64,000 bases of DNA. Origin: Myxococcales bacterium (lineage in GTDB: Bacteria > Myxococcota_A > Polyangia > Fen-1088). Shown here piece by piece: positions 46,681 through 55,339 of this stretch. Position 1 is the first letter of the stretch; every line of letters starts with the position of its first letter. A program made the translations under genes and the position numbers. Under the pieces are notes generated by a model, which saw only the letters and a list, made by a program, of their open reading frames with translations, ran no database searches and was not told where the DNA came from. The DNA is taken from the NCBI GenBank assembly GCA_022184915.1, contig JAGTJU010000009.1, positions 62,001 to 126,000 of the forward strand, read 5' to 3'.

Positions 46681-48576
46681 TCAGGCGTGCCCGCTGCTCG
46701 GTGCCAGGCTCTGCGCCAGGAACGCCGGCAGCGCGCCCTCCGTGGTGACCACCACCAGGGCGCTCGTGGCGCGGGTCATGGCCACGTAGAGCAGGCGCTG
46801 AAGGTCCGAGGGGTCGGTGGGCTGGCCCTCCGCCGCGTGGGGCGCCGCCAGGGTGAGGGATCGGGCATCGGCCAGCACGTACACCACGGGAAACTCGAGC
46901 CCCTTGGCCGAGTGGAAGGTGAGCAGCTTCACGCCGGGGTCGGCGAGGCGCAGCTCGGAGGTGCGCCCGTGGCGGCAGGACGAAAGGCCCATGGCCGCAA
47001 GCGCACGTTCGACCTTGATGAGGTCGTGGTTGCGCCGCGACAGGATCGCCACCCGGCCCGGTGCGAGCCCCGCCAAGATCCGGCGCTTCAGGTCGGCGAG
47101 CAAGGCGTCGACCTCCTGTCCCGAGGGCCCCACCACGTGCACCACGGGGGGGCCCGTGCGCTCGGGCGGCTCGGGCCGAAGGGGGGCGTCGCCCTCGTCG
47201 GCCGCGCGCGAGGCGCCGCTGCCCGGAAACACGCGGTAGGCCGTCTCCAGGATTTCACGCGTGTTGCGGAAGTTGCGGTGCAGATCGATGCTGCGCGCGC
47301 CGTGCACCAAAAGGCCACTGTCTTTCCAGCGAAAGCCCTTGCGGTAAAGGCTCTGCGCGGGATCGTAGGCCACGAAGACGTGCCCCGGCGCGCGCGCCAG
47401 GTGCGCGGCGATGCGCAGGCCCAGCGGGGGAAAGTCTTGCGCTTCGTCCACCAGCACGTGGTCGTAGCGAGGTCCGGCTTCACCCTGCGCCAGCAGGTGC
47501 TCGTACGCGCGCCGGACCACTTCGTCGAAGTCGAGCTCTCCCTGCGCGGCGCAGAGGCGATCGTAGGCTTGCATCACCTGGAACACCAACGTGCGGTGCC
47601 GGCCTTCCAGCGCGCGGGCGGCACCGTGACGGCGCAACGCCAGGTAGGCCTCGAGCCCGCCCGTCACCCGCGACTTGATGAGCGCGATCTCGTCCTCCCA
47701 AAACGCGTCGGGCAGCGTCCACAAGCGGGCGCCTTCTTTCGTCTGAGCTTCCACCTCGGCGCGCGCTTGCCGCAGCCGCAGCCGTCGCACCCCGGCTTCG
47801 AGCAGCCGGCCTCCGGGCACGAGCGCGCGGCAAAACCCATGCAGCGTGGCGATCTCCAGGTCGTCGGTGGCAAGCCCGAGCGCGCGGGTGAGCTGCCTGG
47901 CCGCGCTGGCCAGCGCGCGGTTGAAGGTCACAAAGAGCAGCCTGGGACCACCGAGCAGCGAGCGTTGTGCCAGCAGGCGGAACACCCGGTGCAGCGCCAC
48001 CGCAGTTTTGCCCGAGCCGGCCACCCCGCGGACCACGATCGCGCCCGAGCCATCGAGCTCCACGATGCGCTCTTGCGCGGGATCCAGGTGCAGCATCAGC
48101 TCTTCGAGCTCGCCACGCAGGTAGCGGTCGAGGTGCGTGCGGCTCGTGGCCTGGCGGTCTGCGCGCGCCGGGCTCGGCAGCAGGTGGGGCGCGAGCTGGA
48201 GCAGCCGGAAACGGACGCGGCTGGCCACCTCGGCCACCAGCGGAAGCCGATCGAGCGCCTCGAGCCGTTCCACGGCGCGGGTGGCGGCGTGCAGATCGGC
48301 GGGCACGCCCAGCTCCTCGAGCTCGAGCCGCGAGACGGAGGCCAGCGGGGGCAAGGTGCCTAGCGCGGCGGTGTGCGGGATGGCCGCGAGAAAACACAGC
48401 TCGAGCGCGTCTGGCTGCGCCCGCACCCCCAGCACGCGCTGATCTTCCAGCACCTCGGCCACGCCCTCGCCGGGCCGCGCGGGCGCACGGCCTTCGAGAC
48501 GGGCCAGGGCGCGGGAGATGAGGTCGGGCGTGCGCCGGGCGTTTTGCAGCAGGCGCCGGGGCGCCACGATCTTCAC
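46681..48576 (-). CDS. UvrD/Rep-family (SF1A) helicase
   Basis: 631 aa from the GTG at 48576, which overlaps the stop of the upstream helicase (GTGA). The much longer open frame to 49224 is antisense-like and rejected. Residues about 170-600: Walker A GVAGSGKTAVALHRV, motif Ia LLFVTFNRALA, the motif II region YDHVLVDEAQDFPP, motif III YDPAQSLYRKGF, motif IV DLHRNFRNT, motif V LTFHSAKGLEFPVVYV and motif VI LLYVAMTRAT. This is a full set of SF1A helicase motifs. The 165-residue N-terminal domain (KIVAPRRLLQNARRTPDLISRALARLEG) is not the usual UvrD start. No nuclease domain is present. It probably works with the UPF1-like helicase encoded before it. Confidence 0.85.
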   Translation of the reverse strand: MKIVAPRRLLQNARRTPDLISRALARLEGRAPARPGEGVAEVLEDQRVLGVRAQPDALELCFLAAIPHTAALGTLPPLASVSRLELEELGVPADLHAATRAVERLEALDRLPLVAEVASRVRFRLLQLAPHLLPSPARADRQATSRTHLDRYLRGELEELMLHLDPAQERIVELDGSGAIVVRGVAGSGKTAVALHRVFRLLAQRSLLGGPRLLFVTFNRALASAARQLTRALGLATDDLEIATLHGFCRALVPGGRLLEAGVRRLRLRQARAEVEAQTKEGARLWTLPDAFWEDEIALIKSRVTGGLEAYLALRRHGAARALEGRHRTLVFQVMQAYDRLCAAQGELDFDEVVRRAYEHLLAQGEAGPRYDHVLVDEAQDFPPLGLRIAAHLARAPGHVFVAYDPAQSLYRKGFRWKDSGLLVHGARSIDLHRNFRNTREILETAYRVFPGSGASRAADEGDAPLRPEPPERTGPPVVHVVGPSGQEVDALLADLKRRILAGLAPGRVAILSRRNHDLIKVERALAAMGLSSCRHGRTSELRLADPGVKLLTFHSAKGLEFPVVYVLADARSLTLAAPHAAEGQPTDPSDLQRLLYVAMTRATSALVVVTTEGALPAFLAQSLAPSSGHA

Positions 48577-50606
48577 GCCGCGCTCCCTTGCGCGGCAAAG
48601 CCCTGCAGCGCCGCGAGGTCTTGCGGCAGGTCCACCAGCCACTCGGCCGCGCCCTCGCCACGTGCGGCCGCCAGCACCCGTGCCAGCGCCGCCGTGGGGC
48701 CCAGGCTGCGCAGGTGCGCGCTGTGGAAGACCAGCAGCAGGTGATCGATGGCGCGGCTCAGGGCCACATTGAGCAAAAGCGGCGCCTCGGCGTTGCGGAG
48801 CTCGTCGAGAAAGCGGGGGGGCGTGCCCGGTGCCTCCACGGTATCGAAGATCACCAGGCTGCGTTCCCGGCCCTGGAAACGGTGCACGGAGAACACCTCG
48901 ATGCGCCCCTGCGCGAGCCGCTCGGGGGCCCGCGCCCGCACCAGGTTGCGAATGCGGCGCACGTGCTCCCGGTAAGGCGCGATCACCGCCACGTCGCGCT
49001 GGGCGCTGGCCAGGATGGCGAGCTCGGCCACCAGCTCGGCGTGAAAGGGGTTGATCTTCGAGCCAGAGGATGACGGCAAAGACGCCGCGTCCGTGCGGGC
49101 CGTGTCGGCCAGCGCGATGACGGGGCCCGTGGCCTTGCGGGAAGCCACGCCCGGGGCGTTGCGCAGGCGGCCTCCGTAAAAGGTTCGGCTCACGACCGCG
49201 GCGATCTGCGGGTGCATGCGCCACTGCTCGTCCAGCATCACACGCAGCGGGTGGTCGGCGTCGATGCGGTCGCAGCCGGCGGACGAAAACACGTGCGTGC
49301 CGAGCCAGCGGCGCACGAGCGGTGCGGCCGCGTGGGCGATGGGCGCCAGCTGCAGGAAGTCCCCCACGGCGACCACCCTTTCCCGTGCGAGCGCGGCCGC
49401 GGCGAAGGCGGCCGCCAGCGGCGCCATGCTGGCCTCGTCGATGATGACCGTGTGGGGCCGCAGGCTGCGCGACAGCGTGCTCGTGGCGGCGCGGGTGAGC
49501 GTGGTGGCCAGCAGCTTGGCCTCGGCCACCACCGCCAGCTCGAGCCGCTGCAGCTCCGTGGTGAGGGCCGCCACGGCGCCTGCGAGGTCGTGCGGGTCGC
49601 CGCCGTCGCCTTCCTCGAGCAAGCTGGCCGCGAGCCGCAGCCGGCGAGGCAGGGGCACCGCTTCGCCGAGAAGCGTGCCGGCACGGCGGGGGGTCTGAGC
49701 GGCCGCCGCGGCACAGACGCGGACCATCTCGCCCACCAGGGCGGGGGCGCGGTCCCGCAGGGCGCGGTCCACCGCCGCGTCCAGATCGACCGCGCGGCCG
49801 GCCAGGGCGTCACCGCAGGGGCCCAGCCGCAGCGCGGCCCCCGGGGGCAGGGGCGAAAGGTCCAGCGCCCGCGCCAGCGCCGCGTCGGTGGCGACGTTGG
49901 TGTGCGCCGTCAGCAGCACCTGCTCACCACGGCCCGCAAGGGCGTTGGCCAGGCGCGCCAGCAGCCGCGTTTTCCCCGTGCCGGGGGGCCCCCAGACGTA
50001 GGCCACCCGCTCGGCCAGAACCCGCTCGAGGGCGGCCCGCTGCACGGGGCCGTCCGCCTCGAAGTCGTGCAGGGGGGCACGCGCGGCGGCGCCTTCTCCC
50101 GCGAGCAGACCCAGCGCGAGCGCCGGTGAAAACGGTGGCCAGGGCGACGCCTGCCCCTGCGCCTCGGCCTCGAGGATCGTGCGCAGCCGGCTGGCCAACA
50201 GCTCGAGCAAGAGGGTGGGGTCGAAGTCCAGCCAGCCTTCGGGCACGAAGGGGCCGAGATCGCTACGCAGGGCCAGCACGATCGCGTCCTCGTCGCGTTC
50301 GTGACGAAGCACCTCGCCGCTGGCGCTTTCGCCTTCGGCCAAGAGGCGCACGGAGGTTCCCTCCGGAACGGGCACGTCCAGCGTACACGCAAAACGGTAG
50401 GCGTACGCCCCGGGATCTTCGCGCAGGCGGACGCCCTCGACCACGCGAACGCGGCGCTTGTCCCCCAGCGGGCCGAGCCGCGCCCGCAGCTCGCCGCGCT
50501 CGAGCCGCAGCGCCTCGAGCATTCGTTCGATGACGGCGTCGAGCGCCGCAGGAGGGCCCATGGGAGTGCGGACAAGGTAGCGCACCGGCCCGCGGGCCGG
50601 GAACAT
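48573..50606 (-). CDS. UPF1/Dna2-like (SF1B, AAA_11/AAA_12) helicase
   Basis: 677 aa. The start at 50606 is favoured because the ATG overlaps the stop of the small upstream gene (TGATG), although MGPPAALD at 50561 is possible. The N-terminal about 190 residues include a beta-barrel-like part (RRVRVVEGVRLREDPGAYAYRFACTLDVPVPEG). The helicase core follows: YVWGPPGTGKTRLLARLANAL, LLTAHTNVATDAAL, VIIDEASMAPLAAAF, AVGDFLQLAPI, LDEQWRMHPQIAAVVSRTFYGGRL, VIAPYREHVRRIRNL, VFSVHRFQGRERSLVIFDTV and LNVALSRAIDHLLLV. It is an ATP-driven DNA or RNA translocase acting 5' to 3' in this family. It has neither the iron-sulfur nuclease of Dna2/AddB nor a zinc domain. Confidence 0.85.
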   Translation of the reverse strand: MFPARGPVRYLVRTPMGPPAALDAVIERMLEALRLERGELRARLGPLGDKRRVRVVEGVRLREDPGAYAYRFACTLDVPVPEGTSVRLLAEGESASGEVLRHERDEDAIVLALRSDLGPFVPEGWLDFDPTLLLELLASRLRTILEAEAQGQASPWPPFSPALALGLLAGEGAAARAPLHDFEADGPVQRAALERVLAERVAYVWGPPGTGKTRLLARLANALAGRGEQVLLTAHTNVATDAALARALDLSPLPPGAALRLGPCGDALAGRAVDLDAAVDRALRDRAPALVGEMVRVCAAAAAQTPRRAGTLLGEAVPLPRRLRLAASLLEEGDGGDPHDLAGAVAALTTELQRLELAVVAEAKLLATTLTRAATSTLSRSLRPHTVIIDEASMAPLAAAFAAAALARERVVAVGDFLQLAPIAHAAAPLVRRWLGTHVFSSAGCDRIDADHPLRVMLDEQWRMHPQIAAVVSRTFYGGRLRNAPGVASRKATGPVIALADTARTDAASLPSSSGSKINPFHAELVAELAILASAQRDVAVIAPYREHVRRIRNLVRARAPERLAQGRIEVFSVHRFQGRERSLVIFDTVEAPGTPPRFLDELRNAEAPLLLNVALSRAIDHLLLVFHSAHLRSLGPTAALARVLAAARGEGAAEWLVDLPQDLAALQGFAAQGSAA

Positions 50607-50875
50607 CAGTTCTTGGGGTGCTTCTCGTTCTCCGCGTGCCAGTCAGCCAAAGAGAACACCTGGGCGAGCCTCTGCGTCTTTTTGGGGCTTGATCTTCGGC
50701 TTCGTGCCGGAAGCCGGCGGCGGACGCGTACGGTGAGCGCCGCGCGCAGGGCTTCCTCGTCTAACCTAGGCCGGGCCGGCGGTCTGCCGGTGCCCCTCTC
50801 CCCTAAATTGGCAAAATCGAAGGTCATCGCCTCGGGGCGGTCACTCTCGCCCGTGGTCTCCAAAGACAACGGCAA
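50606..50875 (-). CDS. Small basic protein coupled to the helicase pair
   Basis: 89 aa. Its TGA overlaps the ATG of the UPF1-like helicase by one base (TGATG), which supports translation. The N-terminal half is mixed and Pro-containing; the C-terminal half is strongly basic (LTVRVRRRLPARSRRSSPKKTQRLAQ) before a short amphipathic end (VFSLADWHAENEKHPKN). A DNA- or RNA-binding accessory for the helicases is possible. No family is recognised. Confidence 0.5.
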   Translation of the reverse strand: MPLSLETTGESDRPEAMTFDFANLGERGTGRPPARPRLDEEALRAALTVRVRRRLPARSRRSSPKKTQRLAQVFSLADWHAENEKHPKN

Positions 50876-50927
50876 ATCCAGAAGGGCTGCCGTCGCATCT
50901 CGCGTTCGGGATTCGGCTGAAACCTAT

Positions 50928-52295
50928 GTGTTGTGATCCCCCAAAGCTTGCCGCTTTTGGGGCCTGAAAATCGTCAAGAGCACCACGGGTAGCAGGGGGT
51001 GGGCGCCTCGCGAGAGGACGCTCACGATGACACGAAGCAAGAGGACGAAGGGCCCGCGCGCACGGGCGGGAAAGAGCCTGCGCGGACGACGGTTCACCAC
51101 GGCGCAGAAGCAGGAGGCCATGGACCTGATCCGGACGGGGCTCAAACGGACAGAGGTGGCCAGGAGGATCGGGACCACGATCGAATCGCTGCGGGTGTGG
51201 CGCAAGAGCGCCGCGGTGAAATCGGCGAAGACAGGGGCTCGCCGGTCAGGTCCGGGCAAGGCACAGACGGCGACGGCCGCAGCAGAAGCGCCAGCGCCAG
51301 ACGCGGCGCCGGTGTTGAGCCCAGGTGGCCTCGCGCCCATCGAGGTCGAGGCCATCCTGCAAACCAAGAAGGAGCACCCCTCGATGGGGCCAGCGCAGAT
51401 CAGGGCGCAGCTCAAGCGGTTTCGCGGCTGGCGGATCTCGATCAAGGCGGTCCAGCGGGTGCTGGAAAAGGCGGGGTACAGGATGGTGCACACCAAGAGC
51501 CGGCCGGAGGGTCAGGAAGACTTCAAACGCTTCGAGGTTCCGCGGCGCAACGCCATTTGGCAGATCGACTTCGCCGACCTGCGCGTGGGCCCCGAACGCG
51601 CGCATGTGTTGCTGATCGTCGACGACTACAGCCGCTTCATCGTCGGGCACGCGCTCGGCGAGGAGCCGAGCTCGGAGGTGGCGGTAGGCACGCTCGAGCG
51701 TGCCATTGCTCAGCATGGAAAGTGCGAAGCGGTGTACACAGACCGGGGCGGGGCGTTTCTGGCTTGGCGTGAGCAGTCGGGATTTCAGCGATACCTGGAA
51801 CGCGAACTCATCGACCACTCGGTGTCGCGCCCCTCCAAACCGCAAGGGCGGGGCAAGGTCGAGGCGCTCATCGGTACGTTGCAACGCGAGCTGTGGCAGG
51901 TGCGGCACTTCGAGTCGCTGGAACACGCACGCCGGGAGCTTGCCGCGTGGGTCACGCACTACAACGAGCGCCGCGCGCACATGGGCATCGACGGGCTGTG
52001 CCCCGCCGACCGGTACCATGGGCGGGCGGAGGCCGTGAGCGCCGAGCTGGCCGCCCGCGCGCGGGACAGGGCCAAGGCGACCGCCGCGAATGAACCGACC
52101 GGTGCCCCCGTGCAAGAGACCGCGGACGCGCCCATCGAGGTGCTGCGGCTGGTGATGGTGGGCGACAAGGTCGAGCTGCGCGTATTCGGCGGTCGGGTCG
52201 AGCTCGGCACGTTGAAGCGCTAGCCCCTGCGCCGTTGGTAAACGCAGACGGCACGGCATCGTCGGCGGTAATGTTGCGTTGTTCAGGCCCAACAC
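50928..52295 (+). mobile_element. IS481-like insertion sequence, approximate limits
   Basis: TGTGTTGTGA at 50928 and the reverse complement of CCCAACACA ending at 52295 share TGTGTTG as possible terminal inverted repeats. GGGCCTGAA also occurs in inverted orientation at both sides. The match is short and imperfect, and no target-site duplication was confirmed, so the ends are tentative. The element lies between the helicase operon and a truncated SNF2 helicase gene. Confidence 0.4.
51027..52223 (+). CDS. IS481-like DDE transposase
   Basis: 398 aa. An N-terminal helix-turn-helix (FTTAQKQEAMDLIRTGLKRTEVARRIGTTIESLRVWRK) and a second wing (HPSMGPAQIRAQLKRFRGWRISIKAVQRVLEKAG) precede the rve-type catalytic core. 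Catalytic residues: Asp in WQIDFADL, Asp in AVYTDRGGAF, Glu in GRGKVEALIGTLQREL. HYNERRAHMGIDGLCPADRY is the usual C-terminal signature. Single-ORF IS481/IS3-type elements of this size are common. The frame is complete, so the element could be active. Confidence 0.9.
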   Translation: MTRSKRTKGPRARAGKSLRGRRFTTAQKQEAMDLIRTGLKRTEVARRIGTTIESLRVWRKSAAVKSAKTGARRSGPGKAQTATAAAEAPAPDAAPVLSPGGLAPIEVEAILQTKKEHPSMGPAQIRAQLKRFRGWRISIKAVQRVLEKAGYRMVHTKSRPEGQEDFKRFEVPRRNAIWQIDFADLRVGPERAHVLLIVDDYSRFIVGHALGEEPSSEVAVGTLERAIAQHGKCEAVYTDRGGAFLAWREQSGFQRYLERELIDHSVSRPSKPQGRGKVEALIGTLQRELWQVRHFESLEHARRELAAWVTHYNERRAHMGIDGLCPADRYHGRAEAVSAELAARARDRAKATAANEPTGAPVQETADAPIEVLRLVMVGDKVELRVFGGRVELGTLKR

Positions 52296-52549
52296 AACCG
52301 CTCGAAGAAGGCCGTGCCGCTGCAGTCCGAAGCTACCCTCAAACCAGCCCGCAAGCCAAGTCGTCTTGTTGCGCTTGCGTGCGCCGCCGTCGTGGTTGCT
52401 TACGACCGACGCTGGCTCGCGCAACCGGTGGCGGCCCTACTCGGCCCAGGTGACCCCGCGCCGGAGACCCTGTCGCGCCTCAAGGCCAAGCTGCTCGGCC
52501 CCCTCGAAAGCCTGGTGGCACGCTTGCACCGCCGCGGCCGCCGGCCAGG

Positions 52550-52843
52550 GCACGGCGAGGTGTTCCTGATCAGCCTCAAGGCGGGGGGCTTCGGCCTGAA
52601 CCTCACCGCCGCCGACTACGTCGTGCACCGAATCCGGCGGTGGAGGATCAGGCGAGCGATCGCGCCCATCGCATCGGCCAAACCCGCCCGGTTACCATCT
52701 ACCGTCTGGTGAGCAAAGGCAGCATCGAGGAGAAGGTGCTGGCCCTGCACGCGCGCAAGCGTGCGCTGGCGGAGGATCTGCTGAGCGAAGCCGGCGCACC
52801 CGCAAAGCTGGACGTCGAAACCCTGCTGGCACTGCTGGCGTGA
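52550..52843 (+). pseudogene. SNF2-family helicase, C-terminal remnant
   Basis: [25 protein letters not shown] is helicase motif V of SNF2/Rad54-type ATPases. The next motif should read LDPWWNPAVEDQ, but the five-codon LDPWW part is replaced by two bases. Reading continues in another frame as [37 protein letters not shown], which is motif VI, and ends ETLLALLA. Everything upstream of motif V is missing or unrecognisable. The gene was truncated, possibly by the adjacent insertion sequence, and has a 13-bp-type deletion. Confidence 0.8.
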
Positions 52844-53057
52844 CTTCGCCCTTCAGGCCAAGAATCTGAAATCGGAAACCGGTGCCTTGCCCGCGCCCGC
52901 GACCAGTTTGGACCCGCGCCGCCAGAGGGCTGAGGTGCGGAGGAGACAATGTATCTGTGCCCAACCCATCGGGGCGAATGTCCGATAGCCCCCGTGGCCT
53001 CGGGGAAGGCGGAACTCACGCCGGATTGTCGCCTGGGCGATGAGCGACAGTAGCGAC

Positions 53058-53290
53058 GCTGCACTGGCATTGGCAGCCCTCGACCGCGCCATTCTGCTCC
53101 GAAAGCCGCGGCCGGGGCTTATCCATCACTCCGACCGCGGCAGTCCCTACGGCTCCGATGAGTACATCAGAAGACTTGATTCCAGGATCGCGGATCACGT
53201 CGTCCTCGCCCAGCCGTTCAGCATGGATAACGGCATGCTGACGCGTAACCTCAAGCTGGATCGACGCGCCGTTCGGCGCGTGATCGTTCC
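53058..53290 (+). pseudogene. Fused remnants of an IS3 transposase and an acyl-CoA-ligase tail
   Basis: In one frame, ALDRAILLRKPRPGLIHHSDRGSPYGSDEYIRRL is the end of the IS3-family OrfB core with the second catalytic Asp (HSDRGSQYxSDEY in intact copies). Directly after it, LAQPFSMDNGMLTRNLKLDRR matches the C-terminal strand-turn of AMP-binding acyl-CoA synthetases (FTxENGxLTPTLKLRR). Neither is functional. The stretch is a deletion junction of two unrelated genes. Confidence 0.65.
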
Positions 53291-53370
53291 GGATGCCGAC
53301 TCCGCCCGTCCCTGACGGTCTCATCGGCGAAACACCTGCCCAGGTCACCTGACGCGAACCACTCCGCTCC

Positions 53371-53758
53371 TCGATCATGTGTCCATCGCGGTCGGCGATC
53401 TGTCGAGCGCTCGGCCGTTCTACGATGCCATCATCGCTGTGCTGGGAGCCCGCAAGGTGTACGACCACGAAGCCGCCATCGGCTACGGCGAACGGCGGCG
53501 GAGAGAGCAGTGGCGGATCGTACGTACGTTACGGTCCGACGCTCGTCGGGAGTCGCGCCGGTCGATGGACTGCACTGGAGTTTCAAGGCCGTCAACCGAC
53601 AGCAGGTTCGGGCGGCCTTCGCCGCCGGCGTCGCCGCGGGTGGGCGCGACGATGGCGGTCCGGGCTTGCGCGCCGAATACCATCCGACCTACTACGCCGC
53701 GTTCATGAAGGATCCGGACGGAAATCGTATCGAGATCGACTGTCACCAGAGCGAGTGA
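53371..53758 (+). pseudogene. VOC-family (glyoxalase-like) protein, frameshifted
   Basis: LLDHVSIAVGDLSSARPFYDAIIAVLGARKVYDHEAAIGYGE is the first beta-alpha-beta-beta unit of a vicinal-oxygen-chelate fold with the metal-ligand His near the start. After a frame change at about 53495-53510, WSFKAVNRQQVRAAFAAGVAAGG...YHPTYYAAFMKDPDGNRIEIDCHQ gives the second unit with FxKDPDGNxIE, the usual end including the ligand Glu. Intact it would be about 127 aa. The absence of a clear start codon before LLDHV also points to decay, or to a GTG at 53379. Confidence 0.7.
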
Positions 53759-53787
53759 GGCGCGTACGCCGCGAGTTTTGTCTCGAG

Positions 53788-54726
53788 TTACCTTATGACT
53801 GGCCGGCCGTGCTTGTCTGGATCATCTTTTGTTGTTGGCGCAGCAATCAGAGCTCGTAAACGACTCGTCTTTGCGGACTTCGGTCGAGACATGAGGAAAG
53901 CGTCGATCGCGCGACTGGCGTTCACTTGATCACCGGCCAGAAGAAGCGCATCGATACGAAGGACTTCAAGCTCTTCCGCCAGGATCCCGCCGTTGGGTCT
54001 GGTGGCTTCGTATTCTTTCAACGCGGCCATGGCCATCGGCGCGTTCTTCGCCAGAAGTGAAGCGCGAACTTTTCGAAGAATGTCGACCTCCGCTGCCAAC
54101 AACGATTCGGGGCGCGGGCCACCTGTTTGTTCGACAATCTTAGAGGGCTCAATCGGCGCTGTTGATTCTTCAACGGGGGCCGTGCTTGTTGTTAGCGACT
54201 GCTTCGGTGCTTGGGCCTTCCCAAAGCCAACGGTTCTTGGGATCCTGTACGCCGCCGGTGGCGGCGTGAGCTCAGGTTGGGTACTTACCTCTGTCATAGG
54301 TTCTTCTGCCGCGATCGCCTTCATGACTGGTTCGGCAAGCGGTTCGGCAACCACGACTGTCTCCGTTGTGCCAAGGGTGGCGATGGCTCGCGACGGTTGG
54401 TGCTTTCGTGCGGATCGAGCGGACGGTTTCGGCGATGGAGTGTGAACAGCTACCGGAGCAGTGGTAACAGGCACATTCTCGCGAACCGCCACGTACGCCG
54501 AGGCGCTGCCAGCGCACAGCAGCAGTGAGGCCTTCACCCACAGGGGCAGGCCGAAGCGGTTGATTACGAGGCGGCTTGCTGAGCTGACGTTGCGCGACCA
54601 ACTGGGCGCGTCCACCGCGTGGCGCACGGCCGCAGCAATGCGCTCGCGTTTCGCCGCAGGCAATCCATCCTGCCGGGATGAGCGAAGGAGTAGCTGTTCA
54701 AACTCGTCGTAGTTTTCGCTTTTCAA
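53788..54726 (-). CDS. Membrane protein coupled to an ECF sigma factor, probable anti-sigma regulator
   Basis: 312 aa. A cytoplasmic N-terminus of about 55 residues (ENYDEFEQLLLRSSRQDGLPAAKRERIAAAVRHAV) is followed by one transmembrane helix (LPLWVKASLLLCAGSASAYVAV) and a long Pro/Thr/Ala-rich periplasmic part. The helical C-terminal domain (about 225-312) contains ESLLAAEVDILRKVRASLLAKNAPMAMAALKEYEATRPNG then VLRIDALLLAGDQVNASRAIDAFL, which looks TPR-like. It overlaps the sigma gene by four bases (ATGA), the typical place for an anti-sigma factor. The C-terminal domain has a broken paralogue at 57965-58200. Confidence 0.7.
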   Translation of the reverse strand: MKSENYDEFEQLLLRSSRQDGLPAAKRERIAAAVRHAVDAPSWSRNVSSASRLVINRFGLPLWVKASLLLCAGSASAYVAVRENVPVTTAPVAVHTPSPKPSARSARKHQPSRAIATLGTTETVVVAEPLAEPVMKAIAAEEPMTEVSTQPELTPPPAAYRIPRTVGFGKAQAPKQSLTTSTAPVEESTAPIEPSKIVEQTGGPRPESLLAAEVDILRKVRASLLAKNAPMAMAALKEYEATRPNGGILAEELEVLRIDALLLAGDQVNASRAIDAFLMSRPKSAKTSRLRALIAAPTTKDDPDKHGRPVIR

Positions 54727-55307
54727 TGCGAATCTCCCTTTCGATCAACCTGGCGCAGGCGTGCCGCTGCTTTCTGAAACAGGATCCTCGCCTTGCGCAT
54801 CCGAGACGCCACGGTCCCCGGCGGGATGTCCAGCAAGCTCGCGGCAGCCACACGATCCATCCCTTCTAACTCACACACCACAAAAACTATCCGTAAGCGT
54901 TCCGGCAGGGTGTTTAGAGCTTCGTCAAGCAACCGGCGCGCTTGTAGCTCAATGCTCTGAGACTCGGGCGAGAGCCTTGGGGGACTTAAGAAATCGATGG
55001 CGAACAGCTCGTGGGCCTTGTTGCGGCGGCGAGCGGCGCGGCGCGCATCAGACGCCACTCGAACCGCGATTCCGAATAGGTAGGATCGTTCGCGGTCTTC
55101 ATCAAACTTTTCGAGCTTTCGCGCAGCGACAATGAATACCTGCTGCGTTGCGTCCTCAACGTCAGCTGCTGGTACGCCAAGGCGCCGTACAGACCGACTC
55201 ACGAAATCTACATTGCGTTCGATGAGCCCACGTACGCGGGAGCCCACCTCAGTTTCCTCCCGGTCAGCGCCGCGTGCCGAGAACCATGCGCGATCAGCCA
55301 CATCCAC
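54723..55307 (-). CDS. ECF-type RNA polymerase sigma factor
   Basis: 194 aa from a GTG. Region 2: FVSRSVRRLGVPAADVEDATQQVFIVAARKLEKFDEDRERSYLFGIAVRVASDARRAARRR. Region 4: LDEALNTLPERLRIVFVVCELEGMDRVAAASLLDIPPGTVASRMRKARILFQKA. A Glu/Asp-rich N-terminus precedes region 2. It starts 32 bp after the outer-membrane protein gene and overlaps the membrane regulator, giving the order barrel, sigma, regulator in one transcript. Confidence 0.85.
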   Translation of the reverse strand: MDVADRAWFSARGADREETEVGSRVRGLIERNVDFVSRSVRRLGVPAADVEDATQQVFIVAARKLEKFDEDRERSYLFGIAVRVASDARRAARRRNKAHELFAIDFLSPPRLSPESQSIELQARRLLDEALNTLPERLRIVFVVCELEGMDRVAAASLLDIPPGTVASRMRKARILFQKAAARLRQVDRKGDSH

Positions 55308-55339
55308 AGCTTTCTAATGGCCACAACGGTTGCGGTTGA

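Noticed and set aside
46639-50129. Several plus-strand frames of 160-570 aa opposite the two helicases
   Set aside because: Antisense shadows of high-GC codons. All helicase motifs are on the minus strand.
51246-52424. 392-aa minus-strand frame across the IS481-like element
   Set aside because: It is antisense to the transposase with its DDE residues and has no family features.
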